This document shows positions 33,098 to 44,690 of a stretch of 64,000 nucleotides of DNA, piece after piece (positions within the stretch are counted from its first letter, which is position 1; each line of letters begins with the position of its first letter). This stretch comes from Tanypteryx hageni. Its lineage: Eukaryota > Arthropoda > Insecta > Odonata > Petaluridae. A program made the translations under genes and the position numbers. The stretch lies in assembly GCA_028673005.1 (NCBI GenBank), contig CM054115.1, positions 9,273,654 to 9,337,653 on the forward strand, given 5' to 3'. Below the pieces are notes generated by a model. It had not been told where the DNA came from, ran no database searches, and saw only the letters and a list, made by a program, of their open reading frames with translations.

Positions 33098-33686
33098 ATA
33101 TATATGATGAATATCGTTATTGATACTCATCTACTTATGAAAAGGGAACTGAATTTCCCATGCATTAGAATCTAATTTTTACTATAAAGCTTGATAAAAA
33201 TTCCTGCAGCTTAGAATTATGCATTGGGATTGCTTCCTTGTAATGTATAACATTCTCATCCATCAGCAGTGTTCATAATGAGAAAATGGAGGGGAGTTTT
33301 ATTATCAATAATTATAATATGAAGTAAGCCAAGGCATTTTTCTCTCATATCACTGGTCTTCCTGGAAGCTATGCCTTCATGAAAATAGCAATAGGGAATG
33401 TAAAACTCGATCAAGAAACAAAATTGGACAAATGAAAAGAAGAAATCATTCTATCAAGTAAAAATGCAGATAGATAGTCATTCCATAACTGAGGAGTGTA
33501 TAATCAGCTCAGTAAAACTGGGAGACGTTATTGAATATACATTATTTTTGTATTATACATATAGTTTCCGCGATCTTTCCATCTGATGTAACGCCGCTAC
33601 TCCCGCTCGCTATAAAAATGCAAATTACTCGTTAAAGGATTGAGATACAAGTTTGAAATTTGGCAGATTTGCTCAATTCACATATT
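33098..33686. other. No feature recognised
   Basis: PINCH intron sequence without recognisable elements. Confidence 0.4.
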
Positions 33687-35410
33687 TTAACCCTTTATAG
33701 GGCATAATTAAAAAATGACCATAAAATTTTTTTTTTGTTTCCTACTATCAATTTATACCTCAAATAACCCCAAAAGCGCAATGATTTGTTCAATTAAGTT
33801 TTAGTAATACTTATACAGGGTGGTTGATATATCGACCACCGGTTCATTACGGCCACCTAGGCCAGTACCACAGTGGTGTATCTCAACAGAACGGTGGTCG
33901 ATATTTCGACCACTTACTAGAAATTATATGTTCAAATTCCTGGGTTACTTTTATCTTGTAGGAATGAAAAAAATACCATAATACACAGAAACATTTATTG
34001 CAAAATGAAATAAAATTACGTCAATAAAAAAAAAATAATTACATATTTATCACACTATATTTAATTTAATTAATAAACGATTACAATAAGGTATTTTAAA
34101 ATCAATTTAAATTAACAAATATTTTGGCATAACTATAATAACTATTACAATTTTTAAATTTATTTTTATATAGCTTACAATAAATAATAGACATTTTATG
34201 AATGGAATGGAACAAAACATTCCAAACAAAGAGCAACTTTGCATTTTGCGCAGATCATTTGTGATCTTTTTGGTGCTTTTTTGGTGCTGCAATAGGCACA
34301 CCTCCTACTTTTGCCTTTTATAGGCAAATGTTCACCAACATTTAATAAACGTTGAGCGTTTGAGATAGATGTATTTCTTGCTCGAGTATCCATTTTTCGG
34401 GATTTTCCAAACACTGTTGGAGAAATACCCGGCTTTCTTCTGCAACAAAAATCTCCAATAAGTTCAGTAGCTAACTGAGATCTGAACTCGAGGTGCGTCA
34501 ATGGCTTGTGCTTCGGTTTCACTTGAGTAAAAGTGGTATTGTACAAAATGTAGGAATTTACTATGGAAGCATCTACATAATAATAAAAAAGTTTAAGCCA
34601 CCATCTGCGGCTTTTCCAGGCAATGGTGTAGCTGGCCATAAGTTGATCAAACAAATCGACACCACCCATGTTTTTGTTATACCAAGCAATTGCTTCTGGA
34701 CATTGAATTTTATTTTTTTTGCCATCAATTTCAGTGCGAGTTACCTCGGTAGTTTTACCAGGGTTATGCATGGTAGAAATTAGTGAAACTGCCTTGGTAC
34801 CCCTATCCTTCCATTTCACAATTGAAATATCCCCCGCTTGGGCAAAATCATACTCTCCCTTTTTTAACACCCTATCATTTTTTAATTTCTCTGTAGGAAA
34901 GCCTTTCCTGTTGGCCCTAATAGTGCCACAAGAAAAGGTTCCCCTTTCCAAAAGAGATGCTACCAAATTCACCGAAGAAAAGAAATTGTCAAAAAAAATC
35001 CCATACCCTTTTCCCTGAAAACCCTCCACCAATTCATTCACGACTCTTTCCCCTAATGGTAGACCTGAATCCTGCCCCTCTTTTTTTCCGGTATAAATAT
35101 TTAGACCTAATGCATATCCGGTCTTACTGCAGCACAATGCCCAAATTTTAAATCCCCGTTTTATTGGCTTCAATGGCATATATTGTTTTATGGCCGACCT
35201 TCCCTTGAATTTTACCATTGACTCATCTACAGCCAGCCATCTTGAGGGGTGATACATTTCTGTAAATTTCTCATTCAAATGTGAAACGAGAGGGGCAACT
35301 TTATACAGTTTATCAAACCCTGGTTGATTTCTTTTCGGCATTTTGCAGTTATCATTCAAATGAATTTTAAAATGAGAATGAAAATTATGTATTTCTTCTC
35401 GTAAACTTGA
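33687..35410 (-). mobile_element. piggyBac element, N-terminal part missing
   Basis: The 3' end begins TTAA-CCCTTTATAGGG at 33687. Subterminal words TGATATATCGACCACC (33828) and TGGTCGATATTTCGACCAC (33895) are repeated, as in other piggyBac ends here. The transposase lies at 34196-35359. The 5' end and about 150 N-terminal codons are missing; hAT sequence starts at about 35600. Confidence 0.85.
34196..35359 (-). CDS. piggyBac transposase, catalytic and C-terminal parts
   Basis: An uninterrupted frame of 387 codons. It has all three catalytic aspartate blocks: LAVDESMVKFKGR (first), GIFFDNFFSS (second), and NKNMGGVDLFDQL (third), then the insertion and membrane-like helix WWLKLFYYYVDASIVNSYIL. 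The Cys-rich tail (CAYCSTKKAP, CAKCKVALCLECF) binds DNA in this family. Homology continues upstream (HFKIHLNDNCKMP) before the M, so the true start lies in lost sequence and this is a 5'-truncated gene. Intact members cut and paste at TTAA. Confidence 0.93.
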   Translation of the reverse strand: MNDNCKMPKRNQPGFDKLYKVAPLVSHLNEKFTEMYHPSRWLAVDESMVKFKGRSAIKQYMPLKPIKRGFKIWALCCSKTGYALGLNIYTGKKEGQDSGLPLGERVVNELVEGFQGKGYGIFFDNFFSSVNLVASLLERGTFSCGTIRANRKGFPTEKLKNDRVLKKGEYDFAQAGDISIVKWKDRGTKAVSLISTMHNPGKTTEVTRTEIDGKKNKIQCPEAIAWYNKNMGGVDLFDQLMASYTIAWKSRRWWLKLFYYYVDASIVNSYILYNTTFTQVKPKHKPLTHLEFRSQLATELIGDFCCRRKPGISPTVFGKSRKMDTRARNTSISNAQRLLNVGEHLPIKGKSRRCAYCSTKKAPKRSQMICAKCKVALCLECFVPFHS

Positions 35411-35599
35411 CTTCCATATAAAATATGAAGATACAAGATAGAAGTATTTATTGTTCCGTGGGACGTTCGAAGTTTATGCAAGGGTAAATTCGATTTTCTA
35501 ATTCTCAAGCTACAAACGAGCGTAAGAAGTTTCTTCATCTGCAGACTTATCAACTATCGATTTCTCCTTAAAAACTTGAGAGGAATTCATTGAACTCAT

Positions 35600-36655
35600 G
35601 AGCGATCGCAGTCTTAAGCTGAAGTTAGATGGTATGCCTCTTGATGAGTTTTGGCTGCAGGTGAGGAATGAATACCCAACCCTGAGTGTGCAATTAATGT
35701 GTTGTTACTGTTTCCTACAACTTATTTATGTGAATTGAGTTTTTCAACATTGTCACTGATTAAGAAGAATAAGAGGTTGTGTCTGAATTACCTTGACCAG
35801 GAACTTCGAGTGGCTCTTTACACCATAGAGTCAAACATCAAAAGACTGTTCTTCAAGACAGGGACAAGTTTCTCACTAATAAAAATTATTTAATCAAGTA
35901 CTATTTTTAAAATCTGGTTTTGAAAAGCCAAGTCAGTAGACATTAGTTCCATTAAATGTAAAGCTTAAAGAAATTATTATAAGTAGTAATATGAAAACTA
36001 TAATCCGTTCTCACATTTTGTGTGGGTGAGGCGTGTCTACATTTAGACTCGTAGAGTGAGGGGAAGAAAATACCAGCAAATAAGAGGTAAATTTCCCTTG
36101 CCGTTCAAAATTTCTTGATGAGCGCTGTTGACACGAGTGCTCACACTTTCCCATCGTATTTTGGTGATGGCAAAAAGCATGAACTTACTTCATTCGGATC
36201 TATTGGAGCATAGAACTTCACTTGTCTGCAGCTACTGTTGCACTGAGCGAAATTGGAGACTTGGCAACATTGCATCATAGCCAAAGCGAAATAACCCAAA
36301 TGTGAGTGGAATACTTCTGATCCCAGTCACATTGTGCTGTACTGCATCTGAACATTTGATACTGGTAAAACATTTGAAAAATTAATTTTGGTTTTATTTC
36401 ACAAATCCACTGAGTCATAAAAATGATTTTCAACGCATTTTAGCCACAATTTATTCCCTTCTTAAGAAAATATTATATTTTTCATATATTTATGATATTG
36501 TTAATTATTTTAATTTAATTATTTTCTGATGTTGCTAAATAGTTGTAATAAAAATCTTTAACAAAGTTTTGTGTGAAATTACTTTTGGTGTGCCGCGATG
36601 AATGAAAAAATCTATAGGTGTGCCATGAATCAAAAAAGGTTGGAGAGCACTGCTG
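35600..36655 (+). pseudogene. hAT element 3' part: dimerisation domain and right end
   Basis: LKLDGMPLDEFWLQVRNEYP and, after a frameshift, LLFPTTYLCELSFSTLSLIK then LNYLDQELRVALYTIESNIK form the hATC dimerisation region of a ZBED5-like transposase. The terminal repeat GGTTGGAGAGCACTGCTG ends at 36655. The N-terminal part and the left end are not seen. Intervening 35894-36530 is non-coding. Confidence 0.8.
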
Positions 36656-36663
36656 TAGGTGAT

Positions 36664-37309
36664 CATATACTTATAGGAGAGATAGATACCTCCAATGGAG
36701 TCATTATAGTCTGTGACAGGACTCCTCAACCTGGCACTCTCCAAGGTATTCTTTGGCACCCACTACAAGGGTCATGGCAAGACATTTGCTGAGAAGGTGC
36801 AGTAAGATATGTACGGGTTAGATTTTGTATTAAATTCGTTATTCAGCTGTGTTAGAAGTCTGTGATATTTTGCTACAAAGTAGCTATTTTGAAGTCACAG
36901 GTGAACTCAAGATCTAACATTGATAAGAGAGAAATATACAGTATAGAAAAAATTATGAAATATTTTGATGTAATACTATGTATGTTGGTTCTCTTTCTCC
37001 TCTCCCTTTGTCCATCGAAACGAGTCTCCCCACCGTCATCAGTTGGTAGTTAGCGGTCGGAAGGTTAGTGTAAATCCACGTATATTACGCAGGTATCAGA
37101 ATAAGGAGAATCCTGCACACTAATTCCATACTATAAAGAAGATATTTTAACCGTTTTTTCTTTTAGAAAAAATTGTTAAGATACATAAAGCTATTTATGA
37201 GATTTGCTTATGAATTTTAGTTAGATATTTGGTGTAATTCATTTTCTTGCAATTTTATTTTTATTTTTTTTTACATTTTGTAATTTTAATTTTATTGACT
37301 TATTTTAAA
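36664..37309. other. No feature recognised
   Basis: Nothing supportable. Confidence 0.4.
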
Positions 37310-37510
37310 CCAGGGGTTAAGATCATAGCAAAAATACAAAGAACATATTTCTTCAACTCTGACTGGGAAGAGCAATTTCTCTTAGTAGATTTAAAAAGTA
37401 AGTCTCTGTGCTTATTGTGTTCTGGGTGTGTTGCAGTTCCAAAGAAAAGTAATATTGAAAGATATTGACGATTCATAAAAATTTCAACAATGACTTTCCT
37501 CTTAATTCTG
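37310..37510 (+). pseudogene. hAT BED-finger fragment
   Basis: RTYFFNSDWEEQFLLVDLKS, then CLLCSGCVAVPKKSNIERY. This is the N-terminal BED-like finger of GTF2IRD2-type hAT transposases (final His changed to Tyr). It is cut off by R1 copies. Confidence 0.7.
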
Positions 37511-37519
37511 CAATTAGAA

Positions 37520-38161
37520 AGAAAAATCTGATGTGGCCACCACATGACTTTCTCCATACCTGTAATATTTTAAGGAACTGCGAGAAAAATTTAAAGACCA
37601 CAAAGAACAGAAATACTCTTAAACCATAGCCTTCTGATATTGGATATAGCCCCGAAACTCCAACAATTAAGACAATAAAAAGGAGCGTTACTAAGACGTA
37701 ACTAAGCGTAAATTGTTTATAATAGTCGCCAGTAGGTGGTGTGGTGGCAGCTAAAAAATTAGTTTTTCGAATATCTCTTAAACAATGCTTTATATGAGAT
37801 GTTGTTTCAAACAAACATTGTAGAAAATTAAATTTCCTACAACTTTTATTCCAGTACTTTCTTACATTTATCAAATATTAAAGCAAATATGTCTAAACAA
37901 ACCGTAACCTTCTGATACTGGATATAGCCAGGAAGCTCCAACAGATAAGAAAATAAAAAGGAGCATTACTATGACGTAACTAAGCGTAAAATGTTTACAA
38001 TAGTCGCTGGTAGGTGGTGTGGTTACGGCAGTTAAAATATTAGGTTTTAAGATATCTCTTAAACAATGCATTACGGGGAAAAAATTTTCAAACAAAGGTT
38101 GTAGAAAATTAAATTTCCTACAACTTTTATTCCAATACCTTTTTACATTAATCAAATATTC
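37520..38161 (-). repeat. R1 repeat, copies 2 and 3 (partial, tandem)
   Basis: The minus-strand R1 copy starts with the conserved AATCTGATGTGGCCACCACA tail. At about 37890 a roughly 290-bp part is repeated in the same orientation (shared words CTTCTGATA.TGGATATAGCC and CTACAACTTTTATTCCA). The second copy ends at the LINE fragment. Confidence 0.85.
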
Positions 38162-38162
38162 A

Positions 38163-38560
38163 TCATCATGCTGCTGTCCAAAGACAGGTTTTAGCTGAAT
38201 CGCTGCCTCCATCTCTCTCTCTCTCTTTCCCTGGAAGCCTCTTTTATACCTCTATAAGTATTATATCCCTGCTTTATATTCTCTAATATTCCTATTCTTT
38301 TTCTCCCTCTTCTTCCGCTAATTTTGCCTTCTAAGATTGTCCTTTGTAAACACTGTCTTCTCAATATGTGCCCTATCCAATTTGCTTTTCTTTTCCTGAT
38401 TGTTTTTACTAGCATCCTTTCTTCTCCCACCAGTTCTAATATAAAATACTGCCCAGATATTTGAAACTACTTGTTCCAATTTTTGGCCATTTACCATTAT
38501 ATTTAATTCTTTATGTTCCTTCGAAACCGCCATTACTTTTGTTTTATCGGCATTCTTTAG
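38163..38560 (-). pseudogene. RTE-related LINE 3' fragment with internal deletion
   Basis: The minus strand reads VMAVSKEHKELNIMVNGQKL (end of RT), then jumps to EERMLVKTIRKRKANWIGHI and the basic C-terminus. About 100-150 residues are missing between. It ends in (ATG)n, like the RTE copy at 8558, but belongs to another family. Confidence 0.82.
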
Positions 38561-38759
38561 GCACTTCCAGATGTGCTGGACATTCGAAATTTTTTTCTTG
38601 GGTAGGATTTGTGCAAAACCGACTGGAAAATACGAAAATCTTGAAAAAGTACAACAATGCGGCCGCTAAAAATTCGCAATTGTTTAAAGAAATTTTCAAG
38701 GTTTATGTATTTCCGCATGTGCTCCGGAGTTGAAATTTTTTTTATAAGTAGCATTCTTA
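38561..38759. other. Junction sequence
   Basis: Probably the outer part of the Helitron-like repeat; no motif. Confidence 0.3.
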
Positions 38760-40268
38760 AAAAAACGAAATAGGGATTATACAAATTGTGATATTTTAAT
38801 TTGTTTGAAAGTTAAAAATTCTTAAAGTTTAAACAAATAGATAACTGTTTTGGTACTACAGGATGAGCTAGCAAGCTGAAATTTTCAAATTATTTACAGA
38901 GTAGTGAATTTGCACAAATTAACATTTCAATTTTACCATAAATGAATTGCGGCGGCAATTAAACAATTAGAAAAATATTATTTTACTTTTAGAATTGCTG
39001 CAGCTTTACAATTTGGCTAAAATGTGTAGCATTAGAACCTTATAATGAAGAAAGTGTAAAATGTTTAAAATTGCGACATTTGGAGATTGTTTAAAACTAT
39101 TATTCTTACATGTGGGAAAAACGAAAATCGCTGCAGAAATGAAATCTTTAGAATTAAAAGACTATTTGTAATGTTGAAATTTCTGTCTGAAAAATGAATG
39201 TTCTTTTAATGTGAGATGAAATGCTTGCAATATGCAAGCACCAACTACTAGTATGTTATATCCTCCTCCTCTATAAGGAACGTCTATATATAATGATATA
39301 ACAAGAGGATACTAATGTCCAGCCCAAACTACAAGAGCTAGAGAGCTGAAACTTTTAGTTTTTGTAGATATGATTGAGAAACCTACAGATAAAATGAGAC
39401 TTCTTACCTAGGTGACATGAGTCAGACTCCAGAAATTCCGAAATTTGTGTTTTTTCCCATAAGAAAAGCATTGCGCCATTTTTGTAAATGAATTATGGGC
39501 ACTTGCCGGTAAGCTAGAAAAATAAAATTTTCAGTGTTGCTAGATGGCCACAATATCTATTAGGAATTATTGTCACTTTTGCTTACAGTGTCTTGGGTTC
39601 GACTCCAGAGACCCCGGAATATCTCCCATAAGTTAGCATGGGAAAACGCAATCCAGTGTGTAGACCAATCTAATAAGTTTAGGAAGCTGAAATTTTGCAA
39701 GATTATAGAACGTTTCTCATAACCAACTATAAAAATCGAAAATTTTAAAATTGTTAATTTTTAGGCGTTGTTTTAACCCCATTTGAACATTAAATTTTAA
39801 TAATTTTTTAGGTATTACGGGATGAGCTGGGAAGCTGCAATTTTCAAATTAATTACAGAAGTGCATTTGCACAAATAAACATTTCAATCTCTCCATATAT
39901 ATATTGCAGAGGCCGTTAAAAATGTTTAAATTTTAAACAATTAGAAAAATATTATTTTACTTCTAGAAGTGCTACAACCTTAAAATTTGTCTCAAATGTG
40001 TAGCATTAATACCCCATAATGGAGAAAGTGTAAAATGTTTAAAATTGCAACATTTGGGGATTGTTTTAAACTTTTATTTTTACATGTTTGAAAAACGAAA
40101 ATCGCTGCAGAGGTGACATATTTAGAATTAATAGAATATTTGTAATGATGAAATATTTGTCTGAAAAATTTATGTTTTTTCAAGGTGAGATGAAATGCTT
40201 GCAGTATGCAAGTACTTTCTACTAGTATGTTATATCCTCCTCCTCTGTAAGGAACATCTATATATAAT
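38760..40268. repeat. Helitron-like repeat units, second locus
   Basis: Homologous to 841-1930. Two 3'-like ends: hairpin TGCTTGCAATATGCAAGCA at 39222, then CCAACTACTAG-T; and hairpin TGCTTGCAGTATGCAAGTA at 40197, then CTACTAG-T. After each comes TATGTTATATCCTCCTCCTC and AGGAACRTCTATATATAATG. Units are about 970 bp apart. Between them is the same pair of B-box-like words seen at 1160-1365. Confidence 0.5.
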
Positions 40269-41554
40269 GATAAAAGAAAGATCAGATTTAATTCAATTCA
40301 CAATAAGATTATCCAAAAAGAGAGCAGATAAAATAGCATCATTAGAGGTATAGCGAAGAGAATTTACACGATATTTCACAATTCTAAGGAAGAAATGTAG
40401 GACACTGTCAAGGGAAGAGAGATTAGAAACAGTAGACATAGACCATATAGGAGAGCAATATGTTATAACAGGTAAAACAATGGTAGAAAAATACGTCCTG
40501 AGTGCTGAGCGATCTCTGATATCGGTAAAACGATACAAAATGCCTAAGAGAGACATTGCTTTATTTTTAATTGCTGTAATTTGGTCAGAAAAAATTACTT
40601 TATTATCAGTAATTACACCTAAGTCTTTCTGCTGTAAAACTCGAGTCAAAGTGTCCGAATTAATGCAGTAGTTTAAATTTATAGGGTTTCTGTGAAGGGA
40701 GATAGTCATGACATTACATTTCTTTAAGTTTAATCTTAGCTTCCAAACATCACACCAATTTGATACTAAGTTAATTGATGCTTGGAAGCTACAGCTACAG
40801 TAGCAACCTGCTTAAAATCCAAATACTGGAGTAGGGTAGTCAAATCATCAACATACAAATTAAACTGGTAGGGCCCAAGGACACTTCCCTGCGGGACACC
40901 GGAGGTGATGGGAGACCAATCTGATGTAATACCAGATAGTACCACCCTCTGTGTACGGTTTTTCAAAAAACTACTCAGGAGATTTAGAAAATTACCATGA
41001 ATATTAAAGTTTGTGAATTAAAAGGTTGCGATTTATGGAATCAAAAGCCTTAGACAAGTCTAGGAAAACAGTGTCTGACTGAATCTTATTAGCTATAGCA
41101 TCAACAGCATTGTTGTTGAAAAACTGCTAAGTTGGTCATGCAGGAGCGGCCCGGATCAAATCCATGTTGTTTAGTGGAAAGATGCGGTGATGTGAAATAG
41201 TAAAGGCGATTCAAAATGATCCTTTCACAAATGGAGGAGAGAATTGAAAGTAAAGAAATAGGGCGGTAATTAGTTGCGTCATATTTTGAACCAGACTTAT
41301 GAATGGGAATTAGGTTAGAATATTTCCAGTGGGAGGGAAAAGTGCCCAGAGAGAAACAGCGGTTAAAAACAATACATAAAGGAATAGGAAGAGAAGAAGC
41401 GCATTTACGAAGAAATAAAGGGCTGATACTATCAGGGCCAGGAGTACGATAGGGGGAAATTTTACAGAGGAATTCAAAAACTTCTTGGGAGGTTGTTTGA
41501 AGTTGAAATAGAGAAAAGTTACATACAGGTGAGAGAGAATCATCATTATCACAT

Positions 41555-41660
41555 ATAAGTAACGAGGTCAGGCTCAACTTGGTGGAATTTACTCATAATG
41601 AAAAAATAACTTTGTAATAAATTTGTGGAAACTACAAAGTTATTTTTTCATTATCATTAT
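41555..41660. repeat. Palindromic PLE-like insertion inside the LINE
   Basis: ATAATGAAAAAATAACTTTG (41596) and its reverse complement (to 41654) form 22-bp arms. The flanking words AATAAATTTGTGGAA, TGAGTAAATTCCAC and GCCTGACCTC also occur at 52606-52685. It looks like a remnant of a PLE end with inverted organisation. Confidence 0.5.
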
Positions 41661-42712
41661 CAAAGTTCAGAGGGGAGTTAGTAGGGGGTGACAAGCAATT
41701 AGAAAAGAATTTATGAAATAAAGCAGATCTATGAGATCCCTCGGCATTAGTATTATCATAATAAATTTCATCCGGGATCCTAGACATTGCGGCGACCATT
41801 TACGAAACACCAAAATTTCTTAGGATCGGAGGAAATAGAGTCTGATATATTTTTCGTAAACTCAGCATAGTCGTGGCGAATTAAAAGTTAGGAATATTGC
41901 CGTAAGTCTGTAAAAGATTTGTGAGATTCTTTGCTCTAGGGTAGGCTTTCCACACATACCAGGCATGATTTCTGTTTTTCAGAGAATGAATTGTGTCGAT
42001 TTTAAACCATGACGGGAACTTCTTAGTCTTAGGAGTAACAACAGGAACAAAGTCCTTCAGTGCACCATCGATGAAGTCGTAAAAGAGGCTAACTGCCTCA
42101 TCGGGGGGAAGAGATCTCAGCAGGCACCACGGGATGAGGTTAAGACAGCTGTTGACGTCATCCCAGCATACCTTAGACCAAGCAAGGAAGGGCTTCTCAG
42201 TGCCTGGAATTCTGAGAACAGCATCTAGCGAAACAGGCTCACTGTCGAAAATATTCCGGTAATTGCGTTCGGAAAAACAGAAACAGAGGAAACAATGTAG
42301 TCCAGCATTGCCAGATTGCGGGTAGAGTGAGGATTGAGCTGAAACAACCGGAGAGCAGATATGAAATGATCAATAAAATATTCATCATGCACATTTTTTG
42401 GAGTGCCACACGTCGGGGTATCCCACAAAATACAGACTTCACTCCACACAATGTCACAATTTGTTTCCAAGTCCAAGCGGCGCTTAGCTGGAAAACTCGA
42501 CTTAATTGCAAGTAACACTCCACCACCCTTAAGAGGTGCGGTCTCTTCTGAAAATCGGGTGGGTACGAGAAAAAGACAGCTCACAATCACCAACATTGGG
42601 AGACAGCCACGTCTCCGTAAGAGAGAGAATGTCAAACTGCAATAACTCGAGTAAATTAGAGTCACAAACCGAGAGCTTGTTTTTTAAGCTTCTCAAATTT
42701 TGGTAATATGTA

Positions 42713-43069
42713 TTAAAAACTGCTCTTGTTGGGGCCCGGGTTTAAACTAACATCTCCCGAGAGAAGAATCACTAACAGAAAGACGACTCTGGCAGGAGAA
42801 CGGGCACTTGAGTGGACCGGCGAGGGGACGCGTGAACGCCGATGAGACGGAAGGCTGGGGGCGAAACCACAAGCAGAAAAGCACGAAAACACAAAACCTC
42901 TCCTACTGCACAACAGCACATAAGTATCAAATTCACTGAGCACACTGTGGTTTATCATAACCTCAGAAGAAGAATAGGCCAAAAAAGTAGGTGAATATCG
43001 AAGATGCATCACCAAAAAAAGCAGCACAAACAGAGAGCCAAAAACACGTGACTTCATGGTGGCGGCCAT
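42713..43069 (-). CDS. LINE N-terminal peptide with 2A-like motif
   Basis: A 118-codon frame. A hydrophobic N-terminus (FGSLFVLLFLVMHL) resembles a signal peptide. A second hydrophobic run (VVFLLVILL) leads directly into SGDVSLNPGP at 42731-42760. 2A peptides (D-V/I-E-x-N-P-G-P) make the ribosome skip a bond before the last proline. The E is S here. 2A-like sequences at the N-terminus of APE-type LINEs are known from other animals. Confidence 0.7.
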   Translation of the reverse strand: MAATMKSRVFGSLFVLLFLVMHLRYSPTFLAYSSSEVMINHSVLSEFDTYVLLCSRRGFVFSCFSACGFAPSLPSHRRSRVPSPVHSSARSPARVVFLLVILLSGDVSLNPGPNKSSF

Positions 43070-43079
43070 CTTGGAGGTA

Positions 43080-43990
43080 CTTCCATTTTTAGCTCTGTCT
43101 TTTTTCCAGTATCAATCAACATATACCACACATAACCAGTCTTTGCTTTGCATAACTTAAATGATTCCATTGCAAGATGAGGTCTTTTTTCAAGATGATG
43201 AATACCTTCCGTGAAAGGTGGCCCTTCCAAAACAATAGGCTTTCATCAATACCTCCTGGTATGTGAGTCTTGGAAAAATTTTTTGTGAAGTGGTCTATCT
43301 AAGGTTTAATTTTACAGTTTACCATAAACTTGATTTCCTGCATTGTATGCATAATTATCAGCAAAATGTAAAAATTTAAGTACAGTATAGGATATTTTTT
43401 CAGTAATTATCTCATAAAATATCAGTGTTGCCAACAACCTATTGCGAGAGAAATAGCTATCTTCGGTCTCTGTACAATTCTTGGCAGTAGCAGCATTCCA
43501 AGAAATTATTTTATTTCCTCTTTGTTAGTGGCACTCCAATCCTTATCTCCTTTTCATCTGACTGAGGAAATGTTTCATTTATTTTTTTTGGGCATACAGA
43601 TTTGTCTTAACAATTATATACTGGCATGCCATCATTGAGAAAATGCTCAAAAATTTCATCAGATTGATTCACAAGTTCTACCTTAAACCTGGCAGCAAAT
43701 CTTGCTTTGAATCTAGATCTAACTTGATCCCTCTTAGCCCACTTGGTATCTGGAATCTTGTAACTATTATTTACATCATTGTCCTCATTTTCATATTCAG
43801 ATTCACTTTCAGAAGATATTTCACCTGGTAGTTCGGCCACTCCGCTTGTAGCCCTAACTGCAATGCCGCTTCTTTCAGCTACATTACCGACACATTTTCT
43901 TCTTCATCTTCTGAAATACACTCACTGAAACTCTTCTCCTCCTCACTAAGTATGAGCATTTCATTCATCTGACAGATTTAATTGCCTCTT
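43080..43990 (-). pseudogene. piggyBac transposase N-terminal and first catalytic part
   Basis: The N-terminal frame (43607-43840) is acidic, SSESESEYENEDNDVNNSY, then SDEIFEHFLNDGMPVYN. Downstream come HIPGGIDESLLFWKGHLSRK (first catalytic aspartate) and AKTGYVWYMLIDTGKKTE-like residues across frameshifts. The rest is cut off by the LINE at 43078. Confidence 0.8.
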
Positions 43991-44330
43991 TACCATAATT
44001 ATATGGTCAAATAAAATCTTTATAAAAAATGAAAATTTTATTCTGAATAGAACTTTTTTTCGCAAAAATACATTTACGTACACAAAATAATATCGTCTAA
44101 CAAATTTAATTGCCTCTTCACCATAGTGATATGGTCAAAAAAATATTTAGATACACAACAATACCTTGGGTATGCTAAAATAAAAGTATCTTATGGGCGG
44201 TATAGTAAACTAAATTAAACTTTCTGCTGAAAAACCATCCATCACACAAGCAGAAATGTTTTCCCACTCCACATTTCTTGGGTGTGTTATATTTTGATGC
44301 TACCTTTATTTTTGGTTAAACATGTGTATG
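43991..44330. other. No feature recognised
   Basis: It probably holds the piggyBac 5' non-coding end; a ~20-bp direct repeat (TTAATTGCCTCTTYACCATA) occurs at 43978 and 44108. Confidence 0.45.
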
Positions 44331-44394
44331 TCCGTGAGCTTCGATAGTTTCAGGAGTTTTGGCATGAGAATATTTTTTAGAAACGACGTTCATT

Positions 44395-44690
44395 TGCGAA
44401 CTGGTTGTCTATACATGAAGTGTACGCCGACGCCATGCCATGGTAGATTGCATGGATGGGTCGGTCCTTACAAATTGTAAATATGTTGCCATTAGACTCT
44501 CAGTCACCTATATATTATGCCGAAGGACTGGCTGCGCTATGCACGGCTCAGCATGCTATGACTGCAGCTCCTGAATATGCATCTATTGTGGTTTTTGTGG
44601 ATAATATGTCTGTATTGAGTGCCTTGCAACGAGGCATTGGAATTTTATTTCAATGTGAAACCTTTGTACAACTATAATGCCCCTACGGCT
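44395..44690 (+). pseudogene. RNase H-like retroelement remnant
   Basis: VYADAMP, then YYAEGLAALCTAQHAM and IVVFVDNMSVLSALQRGIG resemble the D...E...D blocks of RNase H in retroelements. Surrounding RT or integrase was not found, so the class is unclear. Confidence 0.5.

Larger units (their letters stand above)
40270..43075 (-). mobile_element. CR1/L2-type LINE with 2A-like motif, decayed
   Basis: Minus-strand order: a signal-like N-terminus and 2A-like motif (42713-43069), endonuclease (42225-42665), RT (FRTPGPDSISPLFLRKC-like block at 41440, NYRPISLLSILSSICERIIL at 41270, GVPQGSVLGPYQFNLYVDDL at 40850), and a C-terminal tail (VLPVITYCSPIWSM). The catalytic box reads YVDDL. Stops and frameshifts separate the pieces. 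It is inserted in a piggyBac gene at about 43078, and abuts Helitron-like sequence on the left. Confidence 0.88.
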
